From an uncultured Acetatifactor sp. (GTDB taxonomy: Bacteria; Bacillota; Clostridia; Lachnospirales; Lachnospiraceae): 19,062 nt of DNA. Of this stretch, positions 1-7,532 are shown one piece after another; position 1 is the first letter of the stretch; the number at the start of each line of letters is the position of its first letter. The notes beneath the pieces were generated by a model. The model saw nothing but the letters and a program-made list of their open reading frames with translations, searched no databases and was not told the DNA's origin. Both the position numbers and the translations under genes were made by a program. The stretch is taken from NCBI GenBank assembly GCA_910578995.1, contig CAJTSY010000077.1, positions 1 to 19,062 of the forward strand, written 5' to 3'.

Positions 1-71
1 AGGTATTCCGGTTTGAGCATTTCAGGGTACGGAGACTCAAAGCCATCAACGCTTTAAATTTTTATATCACC

Positions 72-392
72 TTATGCATGGCATTCCTGGCACAACTGTC
101 CATGAAGCCGGAGACGAATGCCCTTAAGGTCTCCATCATAAAAACGGCTGCTCCCATAAAGGAGAAAGTGGGCTTCAGCTATTACCGGCTGGCAAAAGGC
201 ATCATTGGCATACTCTCGTATGCGAAAGAGGGCATCAGGCTCTGGTTCCGGACGAAGCGTCCGGCTTACCGTCAGCTCTGCCTTAAGCTGGTCGTCTGAA
301 TAGAGAAAAGAATAGTTCTCCCACAGTCCGGTTCCGGCGGGGCTTGTTTTGGGTACCTCTACTCGCAGATACTGCCTTTCGACTGCATTCAA
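72..392 (-). CDS. Unrecognised 106-aa protein or fragment
   Basis: An open frame of 106 codons with codon use like the coding genes nearby. I do not recognise the product. It has no obvious signal peptide or membrane segment, and the C-terminus ends in CQECHA. There is no convincing Shine-Dalgarno sequence before the ATG, and it lies among truncated genes, so it may be an internal piece of a longer mobile-element protein read from a chance start. The opposite-strand frame over the same bases is judged its shadow. Confidence 0.35.
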   Translation of the reverse strand: MNAVERQYLRVEVPKTSPAGTGLWENYSFLYSDDQLKAELTVSRTLRPEPEPDALFRIREYANDAFCQPVIAEAHFLLYGSSRFYDGDLKGIRLRLHGQLCQECHA

Positions 393-553
393 AAAATGGC
401 AGATTGGTACTTTTAATAGGCATATTCATTTTTTCAGTGCAGTTTGCGGAAACTCAAGTCTGCTACCGTTTTTCTGTGCCCGTATCTATTGTCGCTTCTA
501 TTGCTGCTGTTGCCGCGTCTGTTGCCATACTCCATTTCCATCAGGAACAGCTG

Positions 554-853
554 TTACATGGCTTCCCTTTCGCCGTTTCGTGCCTGTCTCACCAGAATGT
601 CGAGAAACACCTGATTATTTGACGCACTGTCCACCTCGTCTATCAGCAGCACCACAGGCTTCGGCGCAGACGCACAGAATTCACTCAATTCTTCAAAAAG
701 GGCTGATATGCCGTAGCCCTCATCCCCATATTTTTTGATCCTGTCCAAGGCAGAGGAAAGCAGCGGGCGCAAGGCATCGCCCGCTGACGACAACGCAGTA
801 CTAAGGTGGACAGTTGACGGCCTCCTCTCCTGCTTATACTGGTATTTTATCAT
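554..853 (-). pseudogene. Fragment of an AAA-like ATPase (Walker B part only)
   Basis: The 99-residue frame contains a good Walker B segment, PVVLLIDEVDSASNNQVFLD, preceded by GYGISALFEELSEFC. This pattern is typical of the AAA-like ATPases common in Lachnospiraceae, whose N-terminal Walker A half and C-terminal half are about 400 residues more. Here Walker A is missing, the first 25 or so residues look unrelated, and the protein stops about 20 residues after Walker B. It therefore cannot hydrolyse ATP and is read as a decayed remnant. The family assignment rests on the motif and its flanking residues, remembered rather than searched. Confidence 0.55.
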
Positions 854-1000
854 ATTCCTTAATCCGTGAAATTCAGATTTATTAAATACCTGTAAAGTCT
901 GTGATTATACGTTTTTGAAGATCCGAACAAGCACCTTCAAAATTCACCTATTTGGTGCAGTAAAATTCCTTTATTTTCCCACTTCTGTAGCATTTTCTGG

Positions 1001-1006
1001 TATAAT
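1001..1006 (+). promoter_or_regulatory. Extended -10 element upstream of the transposase fragment
   Basis: The sequence CTGGTATAAT carries a perfect -10 hexamer with the TGN extension, 38 bases before the transposase ATG. No good -35 is present at 17 or 18 bases, as is usual for extended -10 promoters. It may now drive transcription through the intron remnant into the genes at 1412-2238. Confidence 0.5.
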
Positions 1007-1043
1007 AAAAACAGTAAAACCAGAACGCAGGGGGCAGGCACCA

Positions 1044-1241
1044 ATGAAAAATATCATTATCGAACTTACCAATGAACGCATTATTCCGGCTTCAGGCCTG
1101 GCAGTTGTGGGTGCCATCCTGGGCAAGAGCGATTTCGTAAAACGGTGCAACCGTATGGATGTCACAAAGAACCGCTCCCAGCACCAGATAAAAAATGTAG
1201 ATATCCTGCTCACCTATATCGGGCTGCTGTCTATCTGGTGA
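1044..1241 (+). pseudogene. IS1380-like transposase, N-terminal fragment
   Basis: The first 65 codons of a transposase begin MKNIIIELTNERIIPASGLA and continue through a segment I recognise as the start of IS1380-type (DDE_Tnp_1) transposases found in Clostridia. The start is preceded by an AGGGGG ribosome site. Full-length proteins of this family exceed 400 residues and carry the DDE catalytic residues further downstream. Here the frame leaves family-like sequence around residue 63 and ends at a TGA, so the protein is inactive. The break is followed at once by group II intron sequence, suggesting the truncation arose by intron insertion plus deletion or by recombination between elements. The IS right end is not present. 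Confidence 0.65.
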
Positions 1242-1390
1242 GAAAATTCCGGCATGTAATCCTGTGAAGCGTTTTAAGAAACCTGCAGGTGCGGGAAAGG
1301 CTGTTTAAACATCATTATGAAGAGCCATGTGCGGGAAACCCGCACGCTGTGGTTCCGTGGGAGCAGGTATAAGTGCCTGTCCACTTGACT
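1242..1390 (+). mobile_element. Group II intron 3' end (domains V and VI)
   Basis: Bases 1322-1355 form a 34-nt domain V. The outer stem GAGCCA pairs with TGGTTC (one G-U), the inner stem GTGCGGG pairs with CCCGCAC around AAA, there is a short bulge on the 3' side, and the AGC catalytic triad is at 1323-1325. It is followed by a domain VI-like hairpin, GTGG...CAGGTA-TAAG-TGCCTG...CCAC, ending near CTTGAC at about 1390. This order, size and spacing is diagnostic for bacterial group II introns. No reverse-transcriptase ORF or domain I is present, so the intron is a remnant. The left boundary is uncertain, since the 1242-1321 sequence is only assumed to belong to it. Confidence 0.75.
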
Positions 1391-1411
1391 TCCCAAAGGA
1401 GGAAATTACAT

Positions 1412-2017
1412 ATGTCAGAACTTCGCTTTGAAAACATTTTGATAAATGCCGGGATAGATGAGTTTGGCAGAATGACCGGCTATGTGGAATTCCCTTACTT
1501 TCACAAACAGATTGAAGTAATCTGCCACAAGGGTGTCACGGCAGAGTACGCCGCCCGGTCCATCCGGTGGCTGTCAGAGATAGATGATGCCCTGATCAGG
1601 GAAATCTGCCAGTACGCTCTGTACTATCTTCAGGATGAACTGGAATGCACAAGCAAAGGTGATCTGTTGGACGAGGATATCCAACACATCCGGAATCCTT
1701 TGGAGGTTCTCCGCTATATGGAGTTTGTCAGCCTGGATGTCAAGCCGCCCATGGATCCGGAGATTCCTGCGCTGAACCTGAGCGGCGGCTGCGACTGGCA
1801 GGAGGACGAGGGGATGCACTGCCTGATAAAAAACGGCCATGTAATCTACATGGGTTCCTGGAATGATGAGGACGTGTGGGATGAGCGTCTGCTAGACGAC
1901 GACAAGTATCTCTTCAATTATGTGCTTTATCCCCGGCGCGAGGCTTTGCGCCAAAAAGCAGCGGAGCGGCACAAACAACATCCGCCAAAGCAAATTCCTC
2001 ACCTGGAGTCGCCATGA
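1412..2017 (+). CDS. DUF6985-like hypothetical protein
   Basis: A 201-residue soluble, acidic protein. The start at 1412 is chosen over the upstream in-frame ATG at 1373 because AAAGGAGG lies eight to nine bases before it. The central segment GGCDWQEDEGMHCLIKNG followed by VIYMGSW resembles the pattern C-x-W-x-x-x-x-G...V-x-Y-x-G that I associate with DUF6985, a family of unknown function often found near polymorphic-toxin and mobile loci. The N-terminal half is a mixed alpha/beta region with no recognised motif. The gene overlaps the next by ATGA, so the two are probably translated together. Family membership is a moderate guess, and function is not known. Confidence 0.6.
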   Translation: MSELRFENILINAGIDEFGRMTGYVEFPYFHKQIEVICHKGVTAEYAARSIRWLSEIDDALIREICQYALYYLQDELECTSKGDLLDEDIQHIRNPLEVLRYMEFVSLDVKPPMDPEIPALNLSGGCDWQEDEGMHCLIKNGHVIYMGSWNDEDVWDERLLDDDKYLFNYVLYPRREALRQKAAERHKQHPPKQIPHLESP

Positions 2018-2238
2018 ATTCTCCGGTCAGGAAATTTGTGGAGTTTCTTCTCGCCGGAGAGGAACGTTGCACGAGGGAGGAAGCATGGGCGAAACTGGAG
2101 GGCACACGCCTGATGGCCCTCCTGCAGGAGGATCCCTCCCTGGCATGGGAGGATGCTTCCCTGTTGTATCGCTGTTATTGCATGGAGCGTGACCTGGGAG
2201 CGGTGGATATGGAGGTTTACCTTTTGGAACAGACTTAG
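2014..2238 (+). CDS. Small hypothetical protein coupled to the upstream gene
   Basis: A 74-residue protein whose ATG overlaps the upstream stop (ATGA), with GGAG just before it, indicating translational coupling. The sequence is alpha-helical in character and rich in Leu, Glu and Ala, with no membrane segment and no motif I recognise. It ends in LEQT at a TAG. The same frame stays open for a further 62 codons after that TAG, with protein-like composition over the first 30, so this could be a gene shortened by a nonsense mutation. Pairing with the DUF6985-like gene suggests a shared role, which I cannot name. Confidence 0.55.
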   Translation: MNSPVRKFVEFLLAGEERCTREEAWAKLEGTRLMALLQEDPSLAWEDASLLYRCYCMERDLGAVDMEVYLLEQT

Positions 2239-2363
2239 CTGCACCAGCTATATTTGGCAATGCCTGACCCGAAACAGGCCGAAACCAAAATTTTGCCGGA
2301 ATACGCAAGCTTTCTTTGCCAAGTGCCAAAAGCCGCCAGGAGAACGTCCGCCGCCCCCGAAAT

Positions 2364-4307
2364 TCACTCCCACACCACTATCCGCTTCGCAATCAGATAC
2401 GTGGCCGTATAATAAAGCAGATACAAAAATGTCATCACCACAGCCACAACCCCTGCAATCAACGGCACCATGGACGCGGAAGCTTCCATATTTTCCATCC
2501 GCATCACATGCACACCCGCCGCAGCCACCGGAATCCCCATAAGCAGGGGCAGCACAAACGGCAGCAGAAAGAAACTGAAGGTCTGCCGGAACAGGGCTTT
2601 TGCCTGCTCTCCCACGCCCAGCCCCAGGCGGAACAGGATTTCATACCGCCGCCTGTCTTCCCCCAGGGCGGAAAGTGTTTTCAGCGCCAGGATTGCCATG
2701 GCCATCAGCAGAAATACCGCGGAGGCAAAGAGCGCTCCCACCACAAGGATTGCCGATACATTATTTTCTTCCTGCCTGGCATATTCACGGATCTCAAACT
2801 CGATCCTCCCGTCCTCTCCTTCCCACAGCAGATGGGCAAGCGCCTGTTTCAGGCCCATCCCGTCGAACATGTGCTTTTCCGTGACATAAGCCCTGCTCTG
2901 CTCCACGCAGTCCAGTCCCTCCACAGCCTCGTCCGGCACTACCACATAAAAATACAGATAACTGATTTTCGGATAATCTTCCCTACAGCTGTGGAAGGTA
3001 TAAGTCTTCCCGCCCTGCTCCCAAACCATGTCCGTCCAGTCCGGCCGGGCGGCTTTGGAATTGTTGCACACAATCATAAACTCTCCGTCCAGTGCCACCG
3101 GCTTCACGCCAAGGGGCGCCATCACTGCATTGAAATCGCTGAGGGGCATAAAGCTGTCGTTAGGCGCCATCCACTCCTCGTACCATTCCGTGCGGCTGTA
3201 AAAATCCAGTCTCCCCGATTCAAAAATACGCCAGGGGATCATCTGCCTGATTCCCGCATATTCCTCGATAAGCGCCTCCGCCTCCTGCAGGGGAATCTCT
3301 CGCTCCCGCTCATATTTATTGGAATAATACATGATATCATAGGGATACGCCATGTTCAGCGCCTCCTCCTGGCTTGCCTTCTGGATAAAAGAGACATTGG
3401 TTCCCACCACCGCAAGGCTCATCAGCAGGGCCAGACATCCAAGCATGACGGAATTGGCGCTTAAGTTTCCCGAGAGCTGACGCAGTACGAAGGTATTGGA
3501 GCCACGGCTGCAAAACCTGCTTCTGCCAAGCAGAAAAGGCACGATGCTTTTGGCGGCTCCCATATGAGATAACGCAGTGAACAGGATAAAACCTGCAAGC
3601 AGATATTCAAGGCCCTCCACAGTGCCTCCCTTCAGCGCAGTATCCAGTTTATGCCAGAACAGGATACCACTGGCGGCCAGGCCAATAAATGACACAATCG
3701 TCACAATCAGCCATAAAAACGGATGCCGGACCTTTCCTTCCACCTTTTTCTCCCCATGAATCAGGTCATAAATACTGACACGCTTCAGGTAGCCTGCGGA
3801 TGCCGCCGAGGCCAGAAAGAAAATCCCCGCTGTCAGCAGCACCGTGCGAAACAGCCCCTCCACGGAATAAGCGGCAATGTCAAACTCCATCTCCAGAAGC
3901 TTCATCATGAACGCCATCAGCCCCTGGAACAGGAATGCCCCCACCGCCAGGCCCGCTCCCAGGGCAATGAGACAGATGATGAATGTTTCCGCCAGAAAAA
4001 TAACCAGGATATTCCGCCGGTTCATACCCAGTGTCAGATAGGCGCCGAACTCACGCTTCCTGCGTTTCAACAGAAACGACGTGGCGTAGCCCAGTACAAA
4101 AGCCACCACTGCGGAAATCATAATCACCATAATCTGCAGCGCGTCCCGTGCGCCCTCTCCCCTGTCCACGAAAACAGAAAGGCTGTCGCTGTAGATGATA
4201 TTGTTGATGGCGAAAAGCAGGGCCACAGTAAGCGCTATGGTCATAAAGTAAATCAGATAGTTCCCCAGTTGTCTTTTTACATTCCTTGCCGCCAGTTTAA
4301 AATACAT
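2364..4307 (-). CDS. BceB-like ABC transporter permease
   Basis: A 647-residue membrane protein of the FtsX/MacB-fold permease class. The start at 4307 (MYFKLAARNVKRQLGNYLIYF) is chosen over the longer frame because GGAGGTG lies eight bases upstream and because permeases of this family begin with this amphipathic segment. The pattern is one N-terminal membrane helix, a cluster of helices over residues 55-290, a large extracytoplasmic region (about 320-515), then three further helices at the C-terminus. Ten helices with a large extracellular domain is the BceB/VraG/YtsD arrangement, used for sensing and detoxifying cell-wall-active peptides such as bacitracin or lantibiotics. It overlaps the ATPase gene by 11 bases. 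Substrate cannot be read from sequence. Confidence 0.9.
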   Translation of the reverse strand: MYFKLAARNVKRQLGNYLIYFMTIALTVALLFAINNIIYSDSLSVFVDRGEGARDALQIMVIMISAVVAFVLGYATSFLLKRRKREFGAYLTLGMNRRNILVIFLAETFIICLIALGAGLAVGAFLFQGLMAFMMKLLEMEFDIAAYSVEGLFRTVLLTAGIFFLASAASAGYLKRVSIYDLIHGEKKVEGKVRHPFLWLIVTIVSFIGLAASGILFWHKLDTALKGGTVEGLEYLLAGFILFTALSHMGAAKSIVPFLLGRSRFCSRGSNTFVLRQLSGNLSANSVMLGCLALLMSLAVVGTNVSFIQKASQEEALNMAYPYDIMYYSNKYEREREIPLQEAEALIEEYAGIRQMIPWRIFESGRLDFYSRTEWYEEWMAPNDSFMPLSDFNAVMAPLGVKPVALDGEFMIVCNNSKAARPDWTDMVWEQGGKTYTFHSCREDYPKISYLYFYVVVPDEAVEGLDCVEQSRAYVTEKHMFDGMGLKQALAHLLWEGEDGRIEFEIREYARQEENNVSAILVVGALFASAVFLLMAMAILALKTLSALGEDRRRYEILFRLGLGVGEQAKALFRQTFSFFLLPFVLPLLMGIPVAAAGVHVMRMENMEASASMVPLIAGVVAVVMTFLYLLYYTATYLIAKRIVVWE

Positions 4308-5061
4308 CACTCTCACCTCCCAACGCCGCGGACACGGACCAGATTTCCCCATACATCTCCTGCCTGCTCCGCTCCCCCCTGTACACCTCGCTCCATATCT
4401 TCCCATCCCTCAGAAACAGCACCCTGTCCGCATAAGAACCCATCAGCGGGTCATGGGTGACCATGAGAATGGTGGAGCCAAGGGAACGGTTCATAAGCTG
4501 AAAGGTGCCCATCAGCTTCCTTGCATTGGCGGAATCCAAAGCTCCTGTCGGCTCATCGGCCAGTACCAGGGCGGGGCTTGTTATGATGGCTCTGGCACAG
4601 GCCGCCCGCTGTCTCTGCCCCCCTGAAAGTTCATGTGGAAATTTATCCAGTTGTTCCGTTACATCCAGGGTTTTCGCCACTGAATGCAGTTCCTGAACGC
4701 TTTTTTCATAGGGAAGCTTTTTCAGATTCAGGGGCAGCACAATATTCTCCCCTATGGTCAGAGTGTCCAACAGATTGTATTCCTGAAAGATGAAGCCCAG
4801 TCTGTCCCTCCTGAAAAAGGATAGCTCCTTTTCCTTCATGGCTGTCAGCAACCTTCCCTCCACCCGGATTTCACCTGCACTGACCCGGTCAATCGTTGAG
4901 ATTACGTTTAAAAGAGTACTTTTCCCCGAACCGGAAGCGCCCATGATGGCGGTGAACTCTCCTTTCCTCACAGAAAAGGAAATCCCATCCAACGCTTTTG
5001 TGACAACGCTTCCGCTTCCGTAATATTTTGTTACATTTTTCAGCTCTAAAATGGCATCCAT
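4297..5061 (-). CDS. BceA-like ABC transporter ATPase
   Basis: A 254-residue ATPase with all catalytic motifs: Walker A GASGSGKST at 41-49, Q-loop in FIFQEYNLLD, signature LSGGQRQRAACARA, Walker B LVLADEPTGALD and the H-loop in MVTHD. This is the MacB/LolD/BceA subfamily, which pairs with FtsX-type permeases. It would energise the permease encoded immediately downstream, with which it overlaps by 11 bases (4297-4307). The ribosome site AGAGGT lies before the ATG. In Bce modules the transporter also activates its own sensor kinase; the likely partner genes lie at 5879-6958 and 7639-8250, separated from this operon by a mobile-element remnant. Confidence 0.93.
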   Translation of the reverse strand: MDAILELKNVTKYYGSGSVVTKALDGISFSVRKGEFTAIMGASGSGKSTLLNVISTIDRVSAGEIRVEGRLLTAMKEKELSFFRRDRLGFIFQEYNLLDTLTIGENIVLPLNLKKLPYEKSVQELHSVAKTLDVTEQLDKFPHELSGGQRQRAACARAIITSPALVLADEPTGALDSANARKLMGTFQLMNRSLGSTILMVTHDPLMGSYADRVLFLRDGKIWSEVYRGERSRQEMYGEIWSVSAALGGESDVF

Positions 5062-5129
5062 ACCTGTTACCTCTCATTCCGGTTTTGGCATCCCCCTGCC
5101 GGCCCGGGGTTTTTCCAACCTACGGATTT

Positions 5130-5194
5130 ATTGTAACACAGGATGGAGCAGTTTGTTCTAACACAGTTTATGGTTTTTCTTACGGTTTTGTAAG
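5130..5194 (-). promoter_or_regulatory. Candidate transporter-operon promoter with CTTAC-N6-GTAAG repeat
   Basis: On the minus strand TGTTACAAT (hexamer at 5130-5135) is an extended -10 matching five of six consensus bases; no good -35 is present. About 64 bases upstream of the expected start is a perfect inverted repeat, CTTAC-N6-GTAAG (5179-5194). A weak -35 with an upstream dyad is what a response-regulator-activated promoter would look like, and TTAC/GTAA half-sites resemble those of BceR-type regulators. The link to the regulator at 7639-8250 is inference. Confidence 0.45.
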
Positions 5195-5274
5195 GTTGGG
5201 GGACGGATAACCGTACTCTTTATAACTCTACATATGCCTGCAAAGCCCTGTTTTTCGGCATTTCTCCAATTGAA

Positions 5275-5311
5275 TAGACATTGCATCCTGAGTGTGGTAT
5301 ACTAATCACAC
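5275..5311 (+). promoter_or_regulatory. Promoter of the coiled-coil protein with GTGTG/CACAC dyad
   Basis: TAGACA (5275-5280), a 17-base spacer and TATACT (5298-5303) with a TGG extension make a strong sigma-A type promoter 24 bases before the ATG. An inverted repeat GTGTG (5292-5296) and CACAC (5307-5311) brackets the -10, which would suit a repressor site. The promoter call is firm; the operator is tentative. Confidence 0.65.
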
Positions 5312-5326
5312 GGGAGGTACAAGCGT

Positions 5327-5602
5327 ATGACAGACAGCGAAAAGCTTGATATGATTCTTTCAGAAATGCAAGACTTAAAACGGCGTACAACAAGTATTGA
5401 AACAAGTGTTACAGATATTAAATTAACTCTTGAAAATGAGATACGTTCAAGTATTATGAGAGTTGCCGAAGGTCATCTTGATTTATCAAGAAACCTGAAA
5501 GATGCAATAAAGATCGACACTGAAAAAGAAATGCTTTCAATTCGTGTAGCGGTGATTGAAACCGAATTGCGTAAAATCAAAACACGGCTTGAAATAGCAT
5601 AG
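5327..5602 (+). CDS. Small coiled-coil hypothetical protein
   Basis: A 91-residue, highly charged protein with heptad-like spacing of Leu/Ile/Met over nearly its whole length (for example MILSEMQDLKRRTTSIETSV), so it is predicted to be an alpha-helical coiled coil. GGGAGG stands nine bases before the ATG, with a strong promoter upstream and an intrinsic terminator 35 bases after the stop, so it is a complete single-gene unit. Base composition is more AT-rich than the flanking transporter and kinase genes, consistent with recent arrival. Similar small proteins occur next to antirestriction genes on mobile elements, and here an ArdC fragment follows. The function is unknown. Confidence 0.75.
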   Translation: MTDSEKLDMILSEMQDLKRRTTSIETSVTDIKLTLENEIRSSIMRVAEGHLDLSRNLKDAIKIDTEKEMLSIRVAVIETELRKIKTRLEIA

Positions 5603-5636
5603 TAACTATAAACTGAATACAGATACCACATAACGG

Positions 5637-5676
5637 ATGCAAGGTCTATTGAATTATCAAGGACTTTGCATTTTTT
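5637..5676 (+). terminator. Intrinsic terminator after the coiled-coil gene
   Basis: ATGCAAGGTC (5637-5646) pairs with GACTTTGCAT (5662-5671), ten base pairs including one G-U, with TTGA and TCAA able to extend the pairing inside the loop. A run of six T follows. Confidence 0.88.
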
Positions 5677-5692
5677 ATGGAGAAAATCAGGT

Positions 5693-5821
5693 ATGGGAAA
5701 ATCAGTATATGAGATGGTAACGGAAGGAATTATTGAACAGTTGGAAAACGGCGTTATCCCCTGGGAGAATCCCCGGACAGTTTCTGTCGAAGCTGTACTT
5801 TTAGATACATGTTGGGGATAA
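5693..5821 (+). pseudogene. ArdC-like antirestriction protein, N-terminal fragment
   Basis: A 42-codon frame beginning MGKSVYEMVTEGIIEQLENG and continuing VIPWENP. This matches the opening of ArdC N-terminal domains (the pattern V-x-x-x-I-I-x-x-L-E-x-G-x-I-P-W), which bind single-stranded DNA and precede a zinc metallopeptidase domain on conjugative plasmids and integrative elements. After about residue 28 the similarity ends, and the frame closes at TAA, so around 250 or more residues are missing. It is a truncated remnant and, with the coiled-coil gene, marks the interval as leftover mobile DNA. Confidence 0.7.
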
Positions 5822-5878
5822 CTGATATTTCTTAGAATTTATGAGTTTTACGAGGATAACTTTTTGACTGTATATCGT

Positions 5879-6958
5879 TTATCTGTTGGAATCCATACTT
5901 TCAAAAGAGAACGTAATACAGGTAAACTCCCCCTCTCTGGATTCTATCCGCATCGTAATATCCAGGCGGCGGCAAAGTTCTTTTACGATATACAGCCCCA
6001 TTCCGGTTCCCGGCTGCCAATTCCTTTCCACACCCTGCTGTCTCCCCGCGCTGCCTCCGGTAAAGCCCCGTTCTGTCACCCGGGGCAGTTCATGAGCCGG
6101 AATGCCGGGGCCATTGTCCCGAACCGACAGCACACCGGCATCCGCCCGGATAGTAATCCTGCATCCGGGACAATATTTGGCACAGTTAATCAGCAGCTGC
6201 TTCAGAATAAAGCAAAGGGACTTTTCATCGGAATAAACCCGAAAATCCCCCTCAGTTTCCACCCTTATTGCTGCCCCAATCAGCAGGGCCATCTGATCCT
6301 TCACGGCTTCCCCCACAACCTGCGATATGGAAAATCCACTGATTTTCACATCCTTTTCCACAGTGCGCAGCCTGGCATAATAGAGGATGCTTTCCGTCAG
6401 GTTATCGGCACGCTTCAGCTCCCTTTGCAGCTTCCGCGCGTCTCCCCCGTTGTCAAGAATCAGGGAGCACGCCGTCAGAGGCGTCTTCATCTCGTGAATC
6501 CAGCTCTCCACATAGTCGCTGTATTCTTCCTTCTCCCGTCTGGCCTGTTCCGCAATGCCCACCGCAGAGGCGGAAACCTCTCGCATTATCCGGAAATAAC
6601 GTTTCTCCGTGCTGTTTACAGGCTTTGGCAGAACCTCCCCCAGAAGATATTTTTCCGGAAGCCCCGCGAGCAGCCTCTCCAGTCCGTCAATCCGCTTCTG
6701 TTCCACAAAACCGCATGCAAGCAGCCAGAAAAAGACCAGACACAGGAATGCCGCCGCCAATATGGCAGTCAATGCGGCGCTTACGCCTGCAACCGCAAGA
6801 ATGCTTCCTATTCCCAGTCCCCCCATGCCCAGAAAGCACAGTGTAACCGCTTTAGAGCGAGCGGTATCCCGAATATATTGAATCGTTTCCCTGACAATGT
6901 GTCTGTCCCCGGAATCATCCGTCCCGGAATCTTCTTCCCCGAAATATTCCTTTTCCAT
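5879..6958 (-). CDS. BceS-like intramembrane-sensing histidine kinase
   Basis: From the start chosen here the protein is 359 residues. Two closely spaced membrane helices (about 37-57 and 61-83) with almost no extracellular loop are followed by an H-box ESWIHEMKTPLTAC (His about 155), an N-box around ILKQLLINCAKY, DNGPGIP and a G2 box GTGMGLYIVKEL. This is the BceS class, which senses through its partner transporter. The frame is open up to 7120, but bases beyond 7044 are the end of the acetyltransferase gene, and 7016-7040 encode INRLREK, a typical response-regulator C-terminal motif, so the upstream part is probably not native. The ATG at 6958 has GAGG seven bases before it; 7012 is the alternative. 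Its original start has probably been lost by rearrangement. Confidence 0.8.
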   Translation of the reverse strand: MEKEYFGEEDSGTDDSGDRHIVRETIQYIRDTARSKAVTLCFLGMGGLGIGSILAVAGVSAALTAILAAAFLCLVFFWLLACGFVEQKRIDGLERLLAGLPEKYLLGEVLPKPVNSTEKRYFRIMREVSASAVGIAEQARREKEEYSDYVESWIHEMKTPLTACSLILDNGGDARKLQRELKRADNLTESILYYARLRTVEKDVKISGFSISQVVGEAVKDQMALLIGAAIRVETEGDFRVYSDEKSLCFILKQLLINCAKYCPGCRITIRADAGVLSVRDNGPGIPAHELPRVTERGFTGGSAGRQQGVERNWQPGTGMGLYIVKELCRRLDITMRIESREGEFTCITFSFESMDSNR

Positions 6959-7012
6959 AGAATGCCTCGCTTTCAGCCCGGCTTCCCTCAAACGCTTTCT
7001 CCGGAATGTCAT

Positions 7013-7043
7013 GGACTTCTCACGCAACCGGTTTATTTTCGCA
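7013..7043 (-). pseudogene. Remnant of a second response regulator C-terminus
   Basis: In the kinase reading frame, just after the acetyltransferase stop, the sequence encodes KINRLREK. The intact regulator at 7639-8250 has NINRLREK at the same type of position (winged-helix C-terminus), with DNA similarity over about 24 bases. It is read as a leftover of a second regulator gene that originally preceded the kinase at 5879. It is short, so chance similarity is possible. Confidence 0.4.
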
Positions 7044-7532
7044 CTATACTTCCATCTCATATAAAGCCATGGAGCGGCCATTGGGATAATCAATAATGTC
7101 CACAATCTTATAGCCTGCATTCAGATAAATCTTTCTGACAACCTTTTCATCCAGACCGGTATCCAAACGGATGTACTGAATGCCGCGTTTGCGGCATTCT
7201 GCCCGGATTGCTTCTGTGACAAGTCTCGTCATGCCCATTCCGGCGAACTTGCGCCGCACACAGAACTTATGCAAATATGCTGCTTCATATTTGGGGGCAT
7301 TGGGCCAGTAACTTGAATCGTCCCATTGCAGAATAAAGGCGCAGGCAATTTCGCCGTTAATCATTCCAACGCAAATATTTTCCGGCTGCGCCTCGGAAGT
7401 AATCAATTTTTCCTTCGTCAACCACTCATCAGTCCAGATACGGTATTTCCGCTCCCGGCCCCATGAGGAGACCTCCCTCATTACAGAAATCGCCGCATCG
7501 ATTCTGTCAAATTGAATGTCTATCTTTTTCAT
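7044..7532 (-). CDS. GNAT-family N-acetyltransferase
   Basis: A 162-residue cytoplasmic protein with the GNAT fold. Beta4 and motif A read LHKFCVRRKFAGMGMTRLVT, containing the R-x-x-G-x-G/A acetyl-CoA pyrophosphate loop. This is followed by the helix AECRKRGIQYIRLDT and the motif B-like segment IYLNAGYKIV. The start MKKIDIQF at 7532 is chosen because the family begins there; a GGGAGG lies 13 bases upstream, rather far. Its ATG overlaps the stop of a 36-codon kinase remnant (TGATG). The acceptor substrate is unknown: small-molecule, antibiotic or protein acetylation are all possible. It lies between a regulator and its kinase, an unusual place reached by recombination. Confidence 0.88.
   Translation of the reverse strand: MKKIDIQFDRIDAAISVMREVSSWGRERKYRIWTDEWLTKEKLITSEAQPENICVGMINGEIACAFILQWDDSSYWPNAPKYEAAYLHKFCVRRKFAGMGMTRLVTEAIRAECRKRGIQYIRLDTGLDEKVVRKIYLNAGYKIVDIIDYPNGRSMALYEMEV

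Noticed and set aside
3..46. Minus-strand frame encoding GFESPYPEMLKPEYL at the window edge
   Set aside because: It looks protein-like, but only about 15 codons are visible and no start or family can be assigned.
434..553. Minus-strand frame continuing after the AAA fragment stop (MEYGNRRGNSSNRSDNRYGH)
   Set aside because: No ribosome site, composition Asn/Arg/Ser-rich, and no motif; not supportable as a gene.
1237..1241. GTGAG as the 5' end of the group II intron
   Set aside because: Bacterial group II introns begin GTGYG, and nothing resembling domain I follows, so I treat the boundary as unknown.
2316..3464. Long plus-strand frame of 382 codons
   Set aside because: It lies wholly antisense to the permease gene, is rich in His, Gln, Pro and Arg with no motif, and has no ribosome site; it is a shadow of the real gene.
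5864..7096. Plus-strand frame of 410 codons opposite the kinase
   Set aside because: Composition is unlike a protein and it mirrors the well-supported kinase on the other strand.
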